A stretch of DNA of 17,622 bases, from positions 1 to 17,622 of the forward strand of contig DAOWMR010000015.1 of NCBI GenBank assembly GCA_030642995.1, in the 5' to 3' direction. Below, piece by piece: positions 1 to 8,655 of the stretch. The notes beneath the pieces were generated by a model. The model saw only the letters and a list, made by a program, of their open reading frames with translations, did no database searches and was not told the DNA's origin. How positions within the stretch are numbered: the stretch's first letter is position 1; each line of letters opens with the position of its first letter. The DNA comes from Spirochaetales bacterium (GTDB lineage: Bacteria; Spirochaetota; Spirochaetia; DSM-27196; SLST01). The position numbers were made by a program, and so were the translations under genes.

Positions 1-629
1 CTCGGCCGGGAGCCTGAGTTTGTCTCGTCCCGGGGCGGCGGAGATAGCAACAATCTCAACCGGAAAGGTCTCCGAAACGTTGTATTCGGGCTTGGGATGC
101 ACAACATCCACAGCCCCGACGAGTACCTCATGGAAGAGCAAATCTTCGACGCTGTCGATCTGCTTCGAGAGATCGTCTTTCCCCCCAGCTGAACCCGCGG
201 ATACCCCAGCAGGTCTCCCACAGCCCCCCCCCCGACACCGATCGTCGTGAAGCTTTCGGACAGCTCCGTCCGTCTCTTCAACCCGTTCTGTTTTATGTTC
301 GGGTCCACGAAAGCCCCGGCCGGCGGAAAGTCATACCCGTCGAACGATGGAGACGGCAGGCCGGGTTCCTCAAGGTGAAATGGTCTTTGGTCGGTTCGCC
401 AAACGGAACCGAACGGGTCCCGTGCCCTCCCTTCGTCTATGGGTTCCTGTTTCCGCCTATCAATGCCGCAGCATTTCACGATGTAGGGAACGAGTCCTTC
501 CAGCCACGAATCACTGCCATAGTGCTCGGTGAGCCGCTCTACCACGCCGCCCTCAAATCCGAGCGTATACGGGACGGGATTCGTGGGATGGTGTTGGATT
601 TGCTCCAGGACAATCTTGCGCGGTGTCAT
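1..629 (-). pseudogene. URO-D family protein, N-terminal part, frame broken at a C10 tract
   Basis: Reading from an ATG at 629, with AAGGAG about 9 bases upstream, the first ~132 residues look like uroporphyrinogen-decarboxylase-like (URO-D superfamily) methyltransferase-type proteins. They start MTPRKIVLEQIQ, followed by PVPYTLGFEG, an RDPFGSVWRTDQRPFHL block and SESFTTIGVGG. At the run of ten C on the plus strand (224-233) the frame goes wrong. With one base fewer the next residues are GLWETCWGIRGF, the expected family block. The sequence as given instead continues into an open but low-complexity, Ser/Arg-rich reading. Even the corrected frame soon departs from URO-D, and a third frame over 1-190 (DDLSKQIDSVEDLL onwards) looks more protein-like but is not URO-D. 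Typical members have about 340 residues. So this is either a real pseudogene or rearrangement, or several sequencing or assembly errors. The family call for the N-terminus is fairly sure; the fate of the rest is unknown. Confidence 0.6.
224..233. repeat. C10 homopolymer tract at the frame break
   Basis: Ten consecutive C lie exactly where the URO-D reading frame is lost. A tract of nine would restore the family block GLWETCWGIRGF. It could be a real slippage mutation, a phase-variable tract or a sequencing error. Confidence 0.7.
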
Positions 630-781
630 GGGTTTCTCCTTGTTGGACGTCCGGGATGACGATACAGAGAGCTTCTTCTTTGCGATTGTATTTCATACTA
701 TTCAATCAATGAATGCAAATTCTGGAGCTGTGGAGCTGAAAACTGACTGATATCAACGAGCGAGATCCAAAACCAGGGGTT

Positions 782-1702
782 GTGAAGAAATGGGTGGTTG
801 CCACCCGTCCATTTGCCCTGCCGGCTTCCACCATGCCGGTGATTTTCGGATTTGTACTGGCCGTTACCATCGGATCAGCAGCCCCCAACTGGGTTCTGTT
901 CTTGATCAGTTTGCCGGCTATGGCGATTCTGCATACCGGCGCCAATCTGCTGAATGATGCCTATGATTACCAAAAAGGAATCGATCGCCGTGTAAACCCC
1001 GTCAGCGGCGGCGTGGTCCGAAAGTGGATAACACCCCGCGAAGCCAAGGTAGCCGGATTCGCCTTTCTCCTGATCGGATTGTTGATGGGGTTGTACATAG
1101 TTTCGGTAGTAGGGATGGCAATCTTCTGGATTGGATTGATTGGTGTGTCTATTGGAATCCTGTATAGCTGGGGGCCGCTGCCGCTGAAATTCAATGCCCT
1201 TGGCGATCTGGCGGTATTCCTCAATTTCGGCGTTCTTGGAGCACTGGGGTCCTGGACGGTTCAGACCGGCTCAGTTTCCTGGGTACCTGCAATCTGGGCG
1301 ATGCCGATGTCGCTGCTGGTGGTGGCGATCCTGCATGCCAACAACTGGCGTGATATTGCGGATGACAGTGCATCCGGAATACGAACCATGGCCAATTTGC
1401 TGGGCGATCCGATTTCGGCACACTACTATTCGGTGCTGCTATTCGGCCCCTTCGCACTCATCATCCTACTGATCATCACCACACGGCTGGTCGATCTCGG
1501 ACCGGAGATGCCCTGGTCGTTTCTGGTAACGCTGCTTGCCGTCCCCGCTGCAATGAAACTCAACCGCAAGGGTCGCCGGAGACATACTTCCGAACAGCCG
1601 CTGGATTTCCTGGCCCTGGATGGAGCTACTGCACAATTCAATCTCCAGTTTGGATTGCTCGGCATTGCGGCCCTGATTATCGATGGTTATTTGCCGTTCT
1701 GA
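782..1702 (+). CDS. menA: MenA-like 1,4-dihydroxy-2-naphthoate prenyltransferase (UbiA superfamily)
   Basis: This is a 306-residue polytopic membrane protein of the UbiA prenyltransferase superfamily. The first aspartate motif is ANLLNDAYDYQKGID (residues 54-68). The second is HANNWRDIADDSASGIRT (185-202); the NNxRDIxxD form is characteristic of MenA, which prenylates 1,4-dihydroxy-2-naphthoate to demethylmenaquinone at the membrane. About eight or nine hydrophobic helices fit the family, as does the length. The start is a GTG with AGGGG only a few bases upstream, so initiation may be weak. The malic enzyme gene follows on the same strand 28 bases after the stop. The superfamily is secure. 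MenA is the best match by motif, but other UbiA substrates cannot be excluded, because no other men genes are in the window. Confidence 0.8.
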   Translation: MKKWVVATRPFALPASTMPVIFGFVLAVTIGSAAPNWVLFLISLPAMAILHTGANLLNDAYDYQKGIDRRVNPVSGGVVRKWITPREAKVAGFAFLLIGLLMGLYIVSVVGMAIFWIGLIGVSIGILYSWGPLPLKFNALGDLAVFLNFGVLGALGSWTVQTGSVSWVPAIWAMPMSLLVVAILHANNWRDIADDSASGIRTMANLLGDPISAHYYSVLLFGPFALIILLIITTRLVDLGPEMPWSFLVTLLAVPAAMKLNRKGRRRHTSEQPLDFLALDGATAQFNLQFGLLGIAALIIDGYLPF

Positions 1703-1730
1703 GTTTCGTAACTGCGGGTGGTTCGATACA

Positions 1731-3407
1731 ATGCGACCAATGAAACCCAAATTCGCGCGTGTCAGGAATCCCGCCCGAAGCTCGGTCTTCCCCGGAGGCA
1801 GTGAGATCCTCCGCAATCCTCAGCTCAACAAGGGCACTGCCTTCACTGATATGGAGAGAGACGCGCTCGGGATTCGAGGGCTCGTGCCGCCCAGAGTTCA
1901 CACTATCGAGGAGCAGTGCCGACGTTCTCTGGAGAACTTTGCCCGGAAGCCCGACGATCTGGAGCGCTACATCTACATGACGGCTCTCCAGGATCGGAAT
2001 GAAACCCTGTTCTACAAGCTGGTGGCGGATAATCTCGAAGAAATGCTGCCGATCATCTACACCCCAACGGTCGGACAGGCATGCATGGAGTACGGTCATA
2101 TACTCCGGCGCTCGCGGGGCCTTTTCATCTCTGCCCGGGATCGGGGCCGCATTGCCGAGGTGCTGGCAAACTGGCCGCACTCGAACATCCGGATTGTCGT
2201 AGTCACCGACGGAGAGCGGATTCTTGGTCTCGGAGACCTGGGTGCAAATGGTATGGGTATCCCTGTCGGCAAGGCCTCTCTCTACACGGCCTGCGGCGGA
2301 CTGGACCCCTCGGCTTGCCTTCCGGTTACGCTGGACGTTGGAACCGAGAACGAGATATTGCTCGAAGATGAGCTCTACCTCGGAATCCGCCGGCATCGCG
2401 TACGTGGAGATGCCTACCTGGAACTCTTTGAGGAATTCGTTGACGCGATACGAGAGATCTTCCCGCATGCAGTGCTCCAGTGCGAGGACTTCGCGACGGA
2501 AAACGCCTTTGGCCTTTTGGAACGTTACCGGGACCGCCTCTGCCTGTTCAACGACGACATCCAGGGGACGGCGGCTGTTGTTCTTGCCGGACTCTACTCG
2601 GCCGTGCGCATCACCGGGGGGGCTTTCAAAGACCAGCGCATTCTCTTTCTCGGAGCGGGGGAAGCCGGGATTGGTGCCGGAGAGCTCATCGCCTCAGCCC
2701 TGCTTGACGAGGAGCTGTCCGAAGACGCCGCCCGCGAGCGGTGTTGGTTTGTGGATTCCAAAGGGTTGATCGTCCGGTCGCGGTCCAACCTCCCGGAGCG
2801 CAAACGGCGGTTTGCTCACGACTACCGGGAAATCTCTGATTTCCCGACCGCGGTCGCAGCCCTTAAACCGACGGCGATCATCGGTGCATCCGGGCAGCCC
2901 GGGATGTTCTCTCAGTCGGTCCTGGAGACGATGGCGGAAATCAACGCGAGACCGATCATTTTCGCGTTGTCCAATCCTACCTCCAAGTCCGAATGCACGG
3001 CCGAGGAGGCCTATAGACACACCGGGGGTACGGCCGTATTCGCTTCCGGAAGTCCCTTTGAGCCGGTCCGTATCGGGGAGAACACGTACGTCACCGGACA
3101 GGGCAACAACGTGTATGTCTTTCCCGGAGTCGGTCTTGGAGCGGTCACCGCATCGGCGCGCCATATAACCGACAGCATGTTCCTGGCCGCCGCACGAGCC
3201 GTGGCTTCGCAGGTGTCGGATGCCGAGCTGGAGACCGGGCAGATATTCCCTTCACTGCCGCGGATCCACGAGGTGTCCCTCTCGGTCGCAGTGGCAACGG
3301 CTGAGATTGCGTACCGGGATGGGCTGACCGCAGAGGAGCGGCCGGACGATCTGGAGAGGCAGATTCGAGAGTCGATGTACCGCCCGGAATACCGGGCCTA
3401 CGCGTAA
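1731..3407 (+). CDS. NAD-type malic enzyme (malate dehydrogenase, oxaloacetate-decarboxylating)
   Basis: The protein is 558 residues long and of the large SfcA/mitochondrial type, which converts malate to pyruvate plus CO2 with NAD(P). The sequence has the family block IIYTPTVGQAC (residues 108-118), with the catalytic tyrosine at 110. GLGDLGANGMGIPVGK ends at the catalytic lysine 181. The metal ligands fit E252, D253 and D276 (CLFNDDIQGT). The Rossmann motif FLGAGEAGIGAGE spans 306-318 and FALSNPTSKSE 411-421. An upstream in-frame ATG at 1683 lies inside the preceding gene. I prefer 1731, which has GGGTGG about eight bases upstream and removes a non-conserved leader; the ATG at 1740 is a further option. 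The gene looks richer in G+C than the membrane genes around it. It may share a transcript with the MenA-like gene. NAD over NADP is inferred only from family type. Confidence 0.92.
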   Translation: MRPMKPKFARVRNPARSSVFPGGSEILRNPQLNKGTAFTDMERDALGIRGLVPPRVHTIEEQCRRSLENFARKPDDLERYIYMTALQDRNETLFYKLVADNLEEMLPIIYTPTVGQACMEYGHILRRSRGLFISARDRGRIAEVLANWPHSNIRIVVVTDGERILGLGDLGANGMGIPVGKASLYTACGGLDPSACLPVTLDVGTENEILLEDELYLGIRRHRVRGDAYLELFEEFVDAIREIFPHAVLQCEDFATENAFGLLERYRDRLCLFNDDIQGTAAVVLAGLYSAVRITGGAFKDQRILFLGAGEAGIGAGELIASALLDEELSEDAARERCWFVDSKGLIVRSRSNLPERKRRFAHDYREISDFPTAVAALKPTAIIGASGQPGMFSQSVLETMAEINARPIIFALSNPTSKSECTAEEAYRHTGGTAVFASGSPFEPVRIGENTYVTGQGNNVYVFPGVGLGAVTASARHITDSMFLAAARAVASQVSDAELETGQIFPSLPRIHEVSLSVAVATAEIAYRDGLTAEERPDDLERQIRESMYRPEYRAYA

Positions 3408-3442
3408 GCTCGCCGAGCCTCCGTGGCAGTGTAACTCTCACA

Positions 3443-4318
3443 TTAACCGCAGATACCCAGGAGAATTTCTCGGATCGGCCCGATATCATCATCATCCGAC
3501 GGGGAACCGAGTATGTGATCTTCGGAGAAGACTATCGAATCACGCAATTCGTCCTGAGCCTTCAGGGTCATCCTGTCATACATGAAGTGAACCTTGTTCG
3601 CCAGAGCCGTTTTGTCTCTGTTGCATTCTTCCCAGTTTGTCAGGATATTCGCATCGAAGTACGCCAGAGAATCAGCGTCGGTCACGACATCTGCCAGGTC
3701 GTTAAGGTTCAACGGCTGCTCAATTTCCGACTGCTTGAGCTGATTCATTCCGTCCTGCTTTTCTCCACCCAGTTCATGCCTGAGAATCAAATAGCGAAGG
3801 TCGTTCGCAAACCCGACGGGGAAATAGCAGCCGTTTCGGGATGCCTGATCAAGAAGTTCCTGCGCTCTTAACGACGAGTTGCGTGCATGTTCTTTCTTGT
3901 GCTCCCGGTAAGTTTCAGGATCGTGCCGTGCTTCCACTTCCCCCATTGTCATCTTGTGCGGGAAAGAGCGGTCTGAATCGTGGAGATGACCAGCGGTTCG
4001 GACGAGTTCAATCGCATACCCGCTAATCCTGAGTTTCATTCCGAGCCTCACGGCAGTTGCTGCGGTGATTTCGGCATGGAGGTAGTCTATGGTGCCGGTT
4101 GTGGGATTGGATATCCTGCTCTGAAGGTATTCGGCGGAAAGGAACTGCGCCCTGTGCAGGCGGATGATTTCGCGGACAGTGTCAGGGTGTATTGCGTCAA
4201 CTCTCACTTCTGGAATTGTGAACCCGATCAATTCCTCATATTTGCCGGCGAGGAAACTGAAGGTTGCGTCCGAAAGATGAAAGGCCTTGTTCTGAAGCGC
4301 TTTGAGTATTTCGTCCAA
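3443..4318 (-). CDS. HD-domain metal-dependent phosphohydrolase-like protein
   Basis: This 291-residue soluble protein carries a convincing HD-type ligand set: H81 (YLHAEITAA), H113-D114 (AGHLHDSDRSFP), H144 (EHARNSSLRAQELL), H181 (LILRHELGG) and D214/D216 (VTDADSLAYF). H-HD-H-H-D arrangements normally bind two metals and hydrolyse phosphoesters, often nucleotides. The substrate here is unknown and no partner domain such as GYP or RelA is visible. The N-terminal ~75 residues are not recognised. The start is TTG at 4318 with GGGAGA just upstream; no ATG or GTG lies upstream before an in-frame TAG. It is the last gene of the GntR-slipin-ABC cluster, 52 bases after the small membrane protein, so it may be co-transcribed. 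It converges on the malic enzyme gene, with 35 bases between stops and no obvious terminator. Confidence 0.75.
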   Translation of the reverse strand: MDEILKALQNKAFHLSDATFSFLAGKYEELIGFTIPEVRVDAIHPDTVREIIRLHRAQFLSAEYLQSRISNPTTGTIDYLHAEITAATAVRLGMKLRISGYAIELVRTAGHLHDSDRSFPHKMTMGEVEARHDPETYREHKKEHARNSSLRAQELLDQASRNGCYFPVGFANDLRYLILRHELGGEKQDGMNQLKQSEIEQPLNLNDLADVVTDADSLAYFDANILTNWEECNRDKTALANKVHFMYDRMTLKAQDELRDSIVFSEDHILGSPSDDDDIGPIREILLGICG

Positions 4319-4370
4319 GCTATCTCCCGGTATGTATTCGCGAGACTACTCTCCCTGCATGTCTGCGACT

Positions 4371-4580
4371 CTACCTCACCAGCAGCCAGATCCCGACGCC
4401 GATCGCCGCGGCGCCGAAGATGTAGAAGAATATCGCAGTCCCTGTTTCACCGAGCACCTTGATGAATGCCTGAATCTTGCCCATGTTCCATATGCTCTGT
4501 GGCTTCTTGGTGAAGGTCAGAAAGAAAACGAACACGCCGTATAGAACCAGAAATATCCCCAGCAATGCCAAACCGTTCAT
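4371..4580 (-). CDS. Small two-helix membrane protein, unknown function
   Basis: This is a 69-residue protein with two clear hydrophobic segments (about residues 3-22 and 47-67). They are separated by a basic/polar loop, KKPQSIWNMGKIQAF. GAGGAG lies about nine bases upstream of the ATG. It sits 24 bases after the second ABC permease stop on the same strand, so it is almost certainly in the same operon. I recall similar short proteins only as uncharacterised. A role as a transporter accessory subunit is possible from position alone. That it is a gene is well supported by the ribosome binding site, the spacing and the helix pattern. Confidence 0.8.
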   Translation of the reverse strand: MNGLALLGIFLVLYGVFVFFLTFTKKPQSIWNMGKIQAFIKVLGETGTAIFFYIFGAAAIGVGIWLLVR

Positions 4581-4604
4581 ATGTCCACTCCTCTTCTCTG
4601 TTGA

Positions 4605-5609
4605 TTATTGTAGACCGTTCCTGATTCTCTTGTTCAGGAACAGAAAAACCAGCGCGGTAATTGCCAGAACGAAACCGCTGTTCCTGAGGATCAATCCCCA
4701 GGTCGCCTCGTTGAGAATGATAGCATCCAGTGCTTTGTAGGCCCAGTAGAAGGGCGACCAGTAGAGCGCGATTTGCCAGCTGTCCGAGAGGAAGATGGCG
4801 CCGAACACCGAGCCGAAAACGGGGATAAACACGATCTTCATACTTGCCACGGCCTCAATGGGTTCGGTGTTAACCACGCCGATGCTGAATCCGATGATGA
4901 TTCCGATAAATGCAACGCTGATGAAGGATAGGGCAACCATGCCGTAGTTGATGTGTTCGAATCCCAGTATCCAGACAATGCCGAAGGCTCCGACAATCGG
5001 CACCAAAAAGGCAATTACGCTCTTTCCTATGATGAACTCTGTCTTCGAGATGGGAGCGACATTGATTGCCGATAGCGTGTTGCTCATCTTCTCTTCAACA
5101 AGGTTCAGGGTGATCAGCATCCCGCCGAAAACCGCACAGAAGATGATGAGGAAATTTGCTCCGTGCTGTTTGAGCGGCGAGAGTTTCCAGCCGATGTCCG
5201 ATATCCGCACCTCAACGGGGAGAACGACACCCTCATTTTCCAGGGCGTTCACCACCGACTGCAGCATTTGGAGGCCACCAGTTGTCTCATTACCCTGCTG
5301 GATGATGGTGTAACCGTCCTGTGTATTGACCAGTCCGAAGAAATCGTCGGTCTTCCGCACGCGGGCGTTGATACGTTCGATGTCCTCCAGCACCTCTACC
5401 TTGCCGTACCCCTCCAGGTACTCAATCACGATGAGATCAACCGAAGGATCAACCGCAATATTGATCGTCGTCGAACCGGCTCCCGGGATAATGACCTTGA
5501 GGAGGAGGAGGGCAAGCAGGAACGGTGCAATGCTGATATACAGGATGAGAAAATCTCGGGTACCGCTCTTCAGGTCTCTGCGGGTTACCGCCAAGATTCT
5601 TTTCAACAT
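4605..5609 (-). CDS. ABC-2 type transporter permease (second subunit)
   Basis: The protein has 334 residues. One N-terminal membrane helix (about 20-42) is followed by a long extracytoplasmic domain (about 45-165), then a C-terminal block of five or six helices including FLIIFCAVFGGMLITLNLVE. This is the ABC-2 (NatB/YhgE-like) exporter permease layout. The ATG at 5609 is chosen because GAGGAG lies eight bases upstream; a possible upstream start at 5654 would overlap the previous gene and add non-conserved residues. The stop of the first permease (5624) lies 14 bases upstream, inside the ribosome-binding region, so translation is probably coupled. With the first permease and the ATPase it should form a heteromeric exporter. 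The substrate is unknown; drug, lipid or peptide export are all possible. Confidence 0.88.
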   Translation of the reverse strand: MLKRILAVTRRDLKSGTRDFLILYISIAPFLLALLLLKVIIPGAGSTTINIAVDPSVDLIVIEYLEGYGKVEVLEDIERINARVRKTDDFFGLVNTQDGYTIIQQGNETTGGLQMLQSVVNALENEGVVLPVEVRISDIGWKLSPLKQHGANFLIIFCAVFGGMLITLNLVEEKMSNTLSAINVAPISKTEFIIGKSVIAFLVPIVGAFGIVWILGFEHINYGMVALSFISVAFIGIIIGFSIGVVNTEPIEAVASMKIVFIPVFGSVFGAIFLSDSWQIALYWSPFYWAYKALDAIILNEATWGLILRNSGFVLAITALVFLFLNKRIRNGLQ

Positions 5610-5623
5610 ATGGTTACTCTCCT

Positions 5624-6658
5624 CTATACCGTCAGAGTTTTCTTGAAGCGCCAATTTGACAGCAGAAAGAAAACAACTCCGGCCAGCGTGAAGCCGAGGA
5701 CGTTCGCGTAGATGTACCCTAGGTTGCCGGCCTCATACAGGGTCTCCCTGAATGCAAAGAGCATGGGATAGGAAGGCAGGATCCTGATGATCAGCGGAGA
5801 GAATGCGGGGTTGTAGTAGGACACCGCGGCGAAGGCGAGGACGATGATGCTCATGTACAGCCATCCCATCGCTTTTGTCATGGTGTTGAAGAAACTGGCG
5901 ATGAACAGCCCGAGCGCCGATCCAAAGACGTTCGTAGCGATCAACAGCAGAATGAGGTGCAGGTAGTGGGCCTTGAGTCCTGCGATAAACGCCGCTGCGA
6001 TCAACCCCGACAACAGCCCCGTTACCAGTATGACCCCCACCTTGCCCAGCAGGTAGTGCCAGACTTTGGCAGGAGTGACCGCGAATGCTCGTATCGTGCC
6101 TTCTTCCTTGTCCAGAAAGATGTATGAAGCGATGATAAACAGCCCCATGAACGCAGCGTTCAGCGCCAGGAAAACCGGAAGCATGTTCAGGCGGTCGGAC
6201 AGTTTTTCGACGTTGCCTTCGAGAGTCGTGACGGTTGTCACGTTCTCGTATCCCGGCATTTCTGCCGCGAACCCGGACTCAATCGAGGTTTTGATGATGT
6301 TCCGGAATTTCTCGTCCTCGTACCCCTGCAGGATGTAGTCATAGACGATTCTGCCGTCTTCCAGACCAACGGCCAGACCAACACTGCCGCGGTCATTCGC
6401 GAGTTCGGTTTCCACTTCCTCTCTGGAGGGCAGAAGAATGATGTCGTATCCCTCCTGGGTGAGAGATTCTTCGGCGGCGGCCTGATAGGGTCCTTCCAGA
6501 TCAAGATGCGCGTACACGGTCACCTTTGGCTCGAAATACTCAGGAACGGCAAGAAGCATGACCGCGACGAAAACAAGCGCAAAACCGATCTCGATGTAGA
6601 TATAGAATCCCTTCAGCGATAACTGCATGTCCTTAAGAAAACTGTAGAGCAGTTTCAT
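5624..6658 (-). CDS. ABC-2 type transporter permease (first subunit)
   Basis: The 344-residue protein has an N-terminal helix (about 20-40), an extracytoplasmic domain of about 130 residues beginning PKVTVYAHLDLEGPY, and a C-terminal membrane block of about six helices. It contains FLDKEEGTIRAFAVTPA, a typical ABC-2 permease element (conserved E-x-G-T/S followed by P) after the first C-terminal helix. It starts one base after the ATPase stop, indicating translational coupling. It shares architecture but little obvious sequence with the permease downstream, suggesting a heterodimeric membrane part. ABC-2 family membership is clear; cargo is not. Confidence 0.88.
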   Translation of the reverse strand: MKLLYSFLKDMQLSLKGFYIYIEIGFALVFVAVMLLAVPEYFEPKVTVYAHLDLEGPYQAAAEESLTQEGYDIILLPSREEVETELANDRGSVGLAVGLEDGRIVYDYILQGYEDEKFRNIIKTSIESGFAAEMPGYENVTTVTTLEGNVEKLSDRLNMLPVFLALNAAFMGLFIIASYIFLDKEEGTIRAFAVTPAKVWHYLLGKVGVILVTGLLSGLIAAAFIAGLKAHYLHLILLLIATNVFGSALGLFIASFFNTMTKAMGWLYMSIIVLAFAAVSYYNPAFSPLIIRILPSYPMLFAFRETLYEAGNLGYIYANVLGFTLAGVVFFLLSNWRFKKTLTV

Positions 6659-6659
6659 C

Positions 6660-7514
6660 TTACTGAAGCCCCTTGCCGGTCACCTTGATGAAGATCTCTT
6701 CCAGGGTCGCTTCTTTGGTGTGCATCATCTCCACCTTGCCGGAGTTGACGATGTCATTCAGGTGGTGCATGTCCTTTTCGTCGATGAATGACAGGCGCTC
6801 TTTCTTCACGTCGCCGTTGTCCCGGTATTCCACTTCCACGAGTTGTTCCCCGTGCTGGAGCTTGAGGTTTCTCGGGGAATCGATGAGCTTGATCTCGCCG
6901 TCGATGATGAATGCGACGCGGTCGCAGAGTTCATCGGCGACAAACATGTTGTGGGTAGTGAGGAACACCGTCGTTCCCTTTTCCTTCTCACCCTTCACGA
7001 TCTCCTTGATGACGCTTGCAATTGCCGGGTCCAGGCCGGTGGTCGGCTCGTCAAGGAACCACATTTCGGGACTGTTGAGCATGCTTCGTGCAAAAGTAAG
7101 CCGGTGCTTCATGCCCTTGGAGTATTCTCCTGCCCGCTGTGTTGCGACGTGGTCCAGACCAACAAGCTCGAGCAACTCCTTCGGGTCTCGGGTGGGCACG
7201 TCAAAGAGCCTCCGGTAGAACTCGAGGTTCTCCAGCCCCGTGAGCTTGCCGTACACGTTGGACTGTTCGAAGGAGACACCGATCTTGTTGAACATGGCCC
7301 GGGGTGCCTTCTTCACATCGTAGCCTGCGACGGTGACGTTTCCCTTCTGCAGTGGAAGAAGGCCGGTCATGACACCCTGGGTTGTGGATTTGCCGGCGCC
7401 CGAAGGCCCGAGGAATCCGAAAACCTCACCCTTGGCAATTTCGAAACTTGCGTCCCGTACTGCGTATTTCTCATTATGAGAATAGGAATGATACAGCCCT
7501 TCAACCCTGATCAT
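6660..7514 (-). CDS. ABC transporter ATP-binding protein for the adjacent ABC-2 permeases
   Basis: The protein has 284 residues from the ATG at 7514. It has Walker A GPSGAGKS (36-43), a Q-loop glutamine near 84, a divergent signature YSKGMKHR (131-138) in place of LSGGQ, Walker B MWFLDEPTTGLDP (151-163) and H-loop histidine 188. The YSKGM variant is usual in ABC-2 exporters of the drug or antibiotic export type. A C-terminal ~70-residue region (VEVEYRDNGDVKKERLSF and on) matches the extension common in that class. The chosen start has AAAGGAG about 10 bases upstream; a GTG at 7535 would overlap that site. The gene overlaps the slipin gene end by 14 bases. It powers export through the two permeases that follow. 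Confidence 0.93.
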   Translation of the reverse strand: MIRVEGLYHSYSHNEKYAVRDASFEIAKGEVFGFLGPSGAGKSTTQGVMTGLLPLQKGNVTVAGYDVKKAPRAMFNKIGVSFEQSNVYGKLTGLENLEFYRRLFDVPTRDPKELLELVGLDHVATQRAGEYSKGMKHRLTFARSMLNSPEMWFLDEPTTGLDPAIASVIKEIVKGEKEKGTTVFLTTHNMFVADELCDRVAFIIDGEIKLIDSPRNLKLQHGEQLVEVEYRDNGDVKKERLSFIDEKDMHHLNDIVNSGKVEMMHTKEATLEEIFIKVTGKGLQ

Positions 7515-8655
7515 CGTTCTGCGACTCCTTTTCACTTGATTCTTCGTCTGCCGGATTCCCGGCCCCCGGCTCTTGTAGCACCTGCTTTCCGTATGCGCTC
7601 GCTCCGAGCACCGTTCCGATGTTCATCGATTCCAGAGCGGAAGCGGGCACCAGCACCAACCCGCCCTTGTCCCGCATGCTTTCGTATATCATGTTCATGG
7701 CCCGCAGTTGCAGCGCCACCGGATCATCCCGATATTGCTCCGCAGCCTTCTTGAACGCTCCGGCAATCTCCACCTCGGCCGAACCGAGAATGATGCGAGA
7801 GCCCCGCTCCCGTTCGGCCTGTGCCTGACGGCTGAGAGCGTCCTCGAGCTCCGAGGGAATCAGGATCTCCTTGAACTCGACGGAGATGATGGTGATTCCC
7901 CATGGGTTGGTCTTGGCATCGACGATCTGCTGGATCTCGCCGCCGAGCCTTTCTCGTTCGCTGAGCAGCGTGGTCAGATCATTTGAACCAATGCTTGCCC
8001 TGAGGGCAGTTTGTGCGCTGAGCGACACCGCCTCCTCGAAGTTCTCCACTTCGAGCACGGCTTTTTGCGCGTCCCAGACCATCCAGAAAGCCAGCGCGTC
8101 TACATTCACCGGGACGGTGTCCCGCGTGAGGCTCTTCTCCGCCGAAAAGTCTGTCACCCGGATTCTCGTATCCACATAGCTGGCGGCCGAATCGATGAGC
8201 GGAAACAGGAGCAGCGCGCCGGGGCCCCGCACCTTGTGGAACTTGCCCAGCCGCAACACGATGATTTTGTCCCACTGGCTGATTACCTCCACGCCCGGCG
8301 CGATGAGAAAGCCGATTGTCAGCACGGCTGCCGCATACTGCAGATCGGTGCCGAACACTACGGGCAGCACCGCCCAGATACCGGCGATGATGGCGATAAC
8401 CATCGGCCAGTACGGCAGGATAAACAATACGGCGGCGGCTGCGATGACTCCGGCGGCCAGGTACGACGTCGTCTCGGGGTCCGGGAGCGAGGTTATCAGT
8501 GCCTGAACTCCAAGACCGAGGGCGATGAAAACCAGGATGACCAACGCCGATATGGTGTTGAATCTGAAATGCCCCCGTTGGCGTCCGTTTGGATGAGTTT
8601 TCCTCTGTGCCGTAAACAGGTTCGAGTGAGACCCAATTGCCTTTGTCATGTTCAT
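7501..8655 (-). CDS. Slipin/stomatin-like SPFH (Band 7) membrane protein
   Basis: The 384-residue protein has four N-terminal hydrophobic stretches (about 35-55, 64-80, 83-101, 106-122) followed by an SPFH/Band 7 domain (about 123-300). The domain includes QWDKIIVLRLGKFHKVRGPG, DTRIRVTDFSAEK, PVNVDALAFWMV, TLLSERERL and the coiled-coil-forming ALSRQAQAERERGSRIILG. The C-terminal tail is acidic (about 360-384). Slipins form oligomeric scaffolds in membrane microdomains. They are usually paired with an NfeD partner, which is absent here. The start ATG overlaps the GntR stop as ATGA, with AAGGAGG about 10 bases upstream. Placement between a repressor and an ABC exporter suggests a role in envelope stress or in organising the exporter, which is inference. 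Confidence 0.9.
   Translation of the reverse strand: MNMTKAIGSHSNLFTAQRKTHPNGRQRGHFRFNTISALVILVFIALGLGVQALITSLPDPETTSYLAAGVIAAAAVLFILPYWPMVIAIIAGIWAVLPVVFGTDLQYAAAVLTIGFLIAPGVEVISQWDKIIVLRLGKFHKVRGPGALLLFPLIDSAASYVDTRIRVTDFSAEKSLTRDTVPVNVDALAFWMVWDAQKAVLEVENFEEAVSLSAQTALRASIGSNDLTTLLSERERLGGEIQQIVDAKTNPWGITIISVEFKEILIPSELEDALSRQAQAERERGSRIILGSAEVEIAGAFKKAAEQYRDDPVALQLRAMNMIYESMRDKGGLVLVPASALESMNIGTVLGASAYGKQVLQEPGAGNPADEESSEKESQNDDQG

Noticed and set aside
630..781. Promoter for the MenA-like gene in the 152-base divergent gap
   Set aside because: TTGCGA near 679 and A/T-rich TACTAT near 697 are too close together for a sigma-70 pair; nothing better was found.
1677..2468. Long open frame on the minus strand (263 codons) opposite the malic enzyme
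   Set aside because: It runs antisense to a fully conserved malic enzyme with catalytic residues intact, has no recognisable domain, and is explained by G+C-biased codon pattern.
3408..3442. Possible bidirectional terminator between the malic enzyme and HD genes
   Set aside because: No stem of six or more bases with a T-run is visible in the 35-base gap.
6843..7754. 303-codon open frame on the plus strand opposite the ABC ATPase and slipin
   Set aside because: The opposite strand has the Walker, signature and SPFH motifs; this frame has no motif and no good ribosome binding site.
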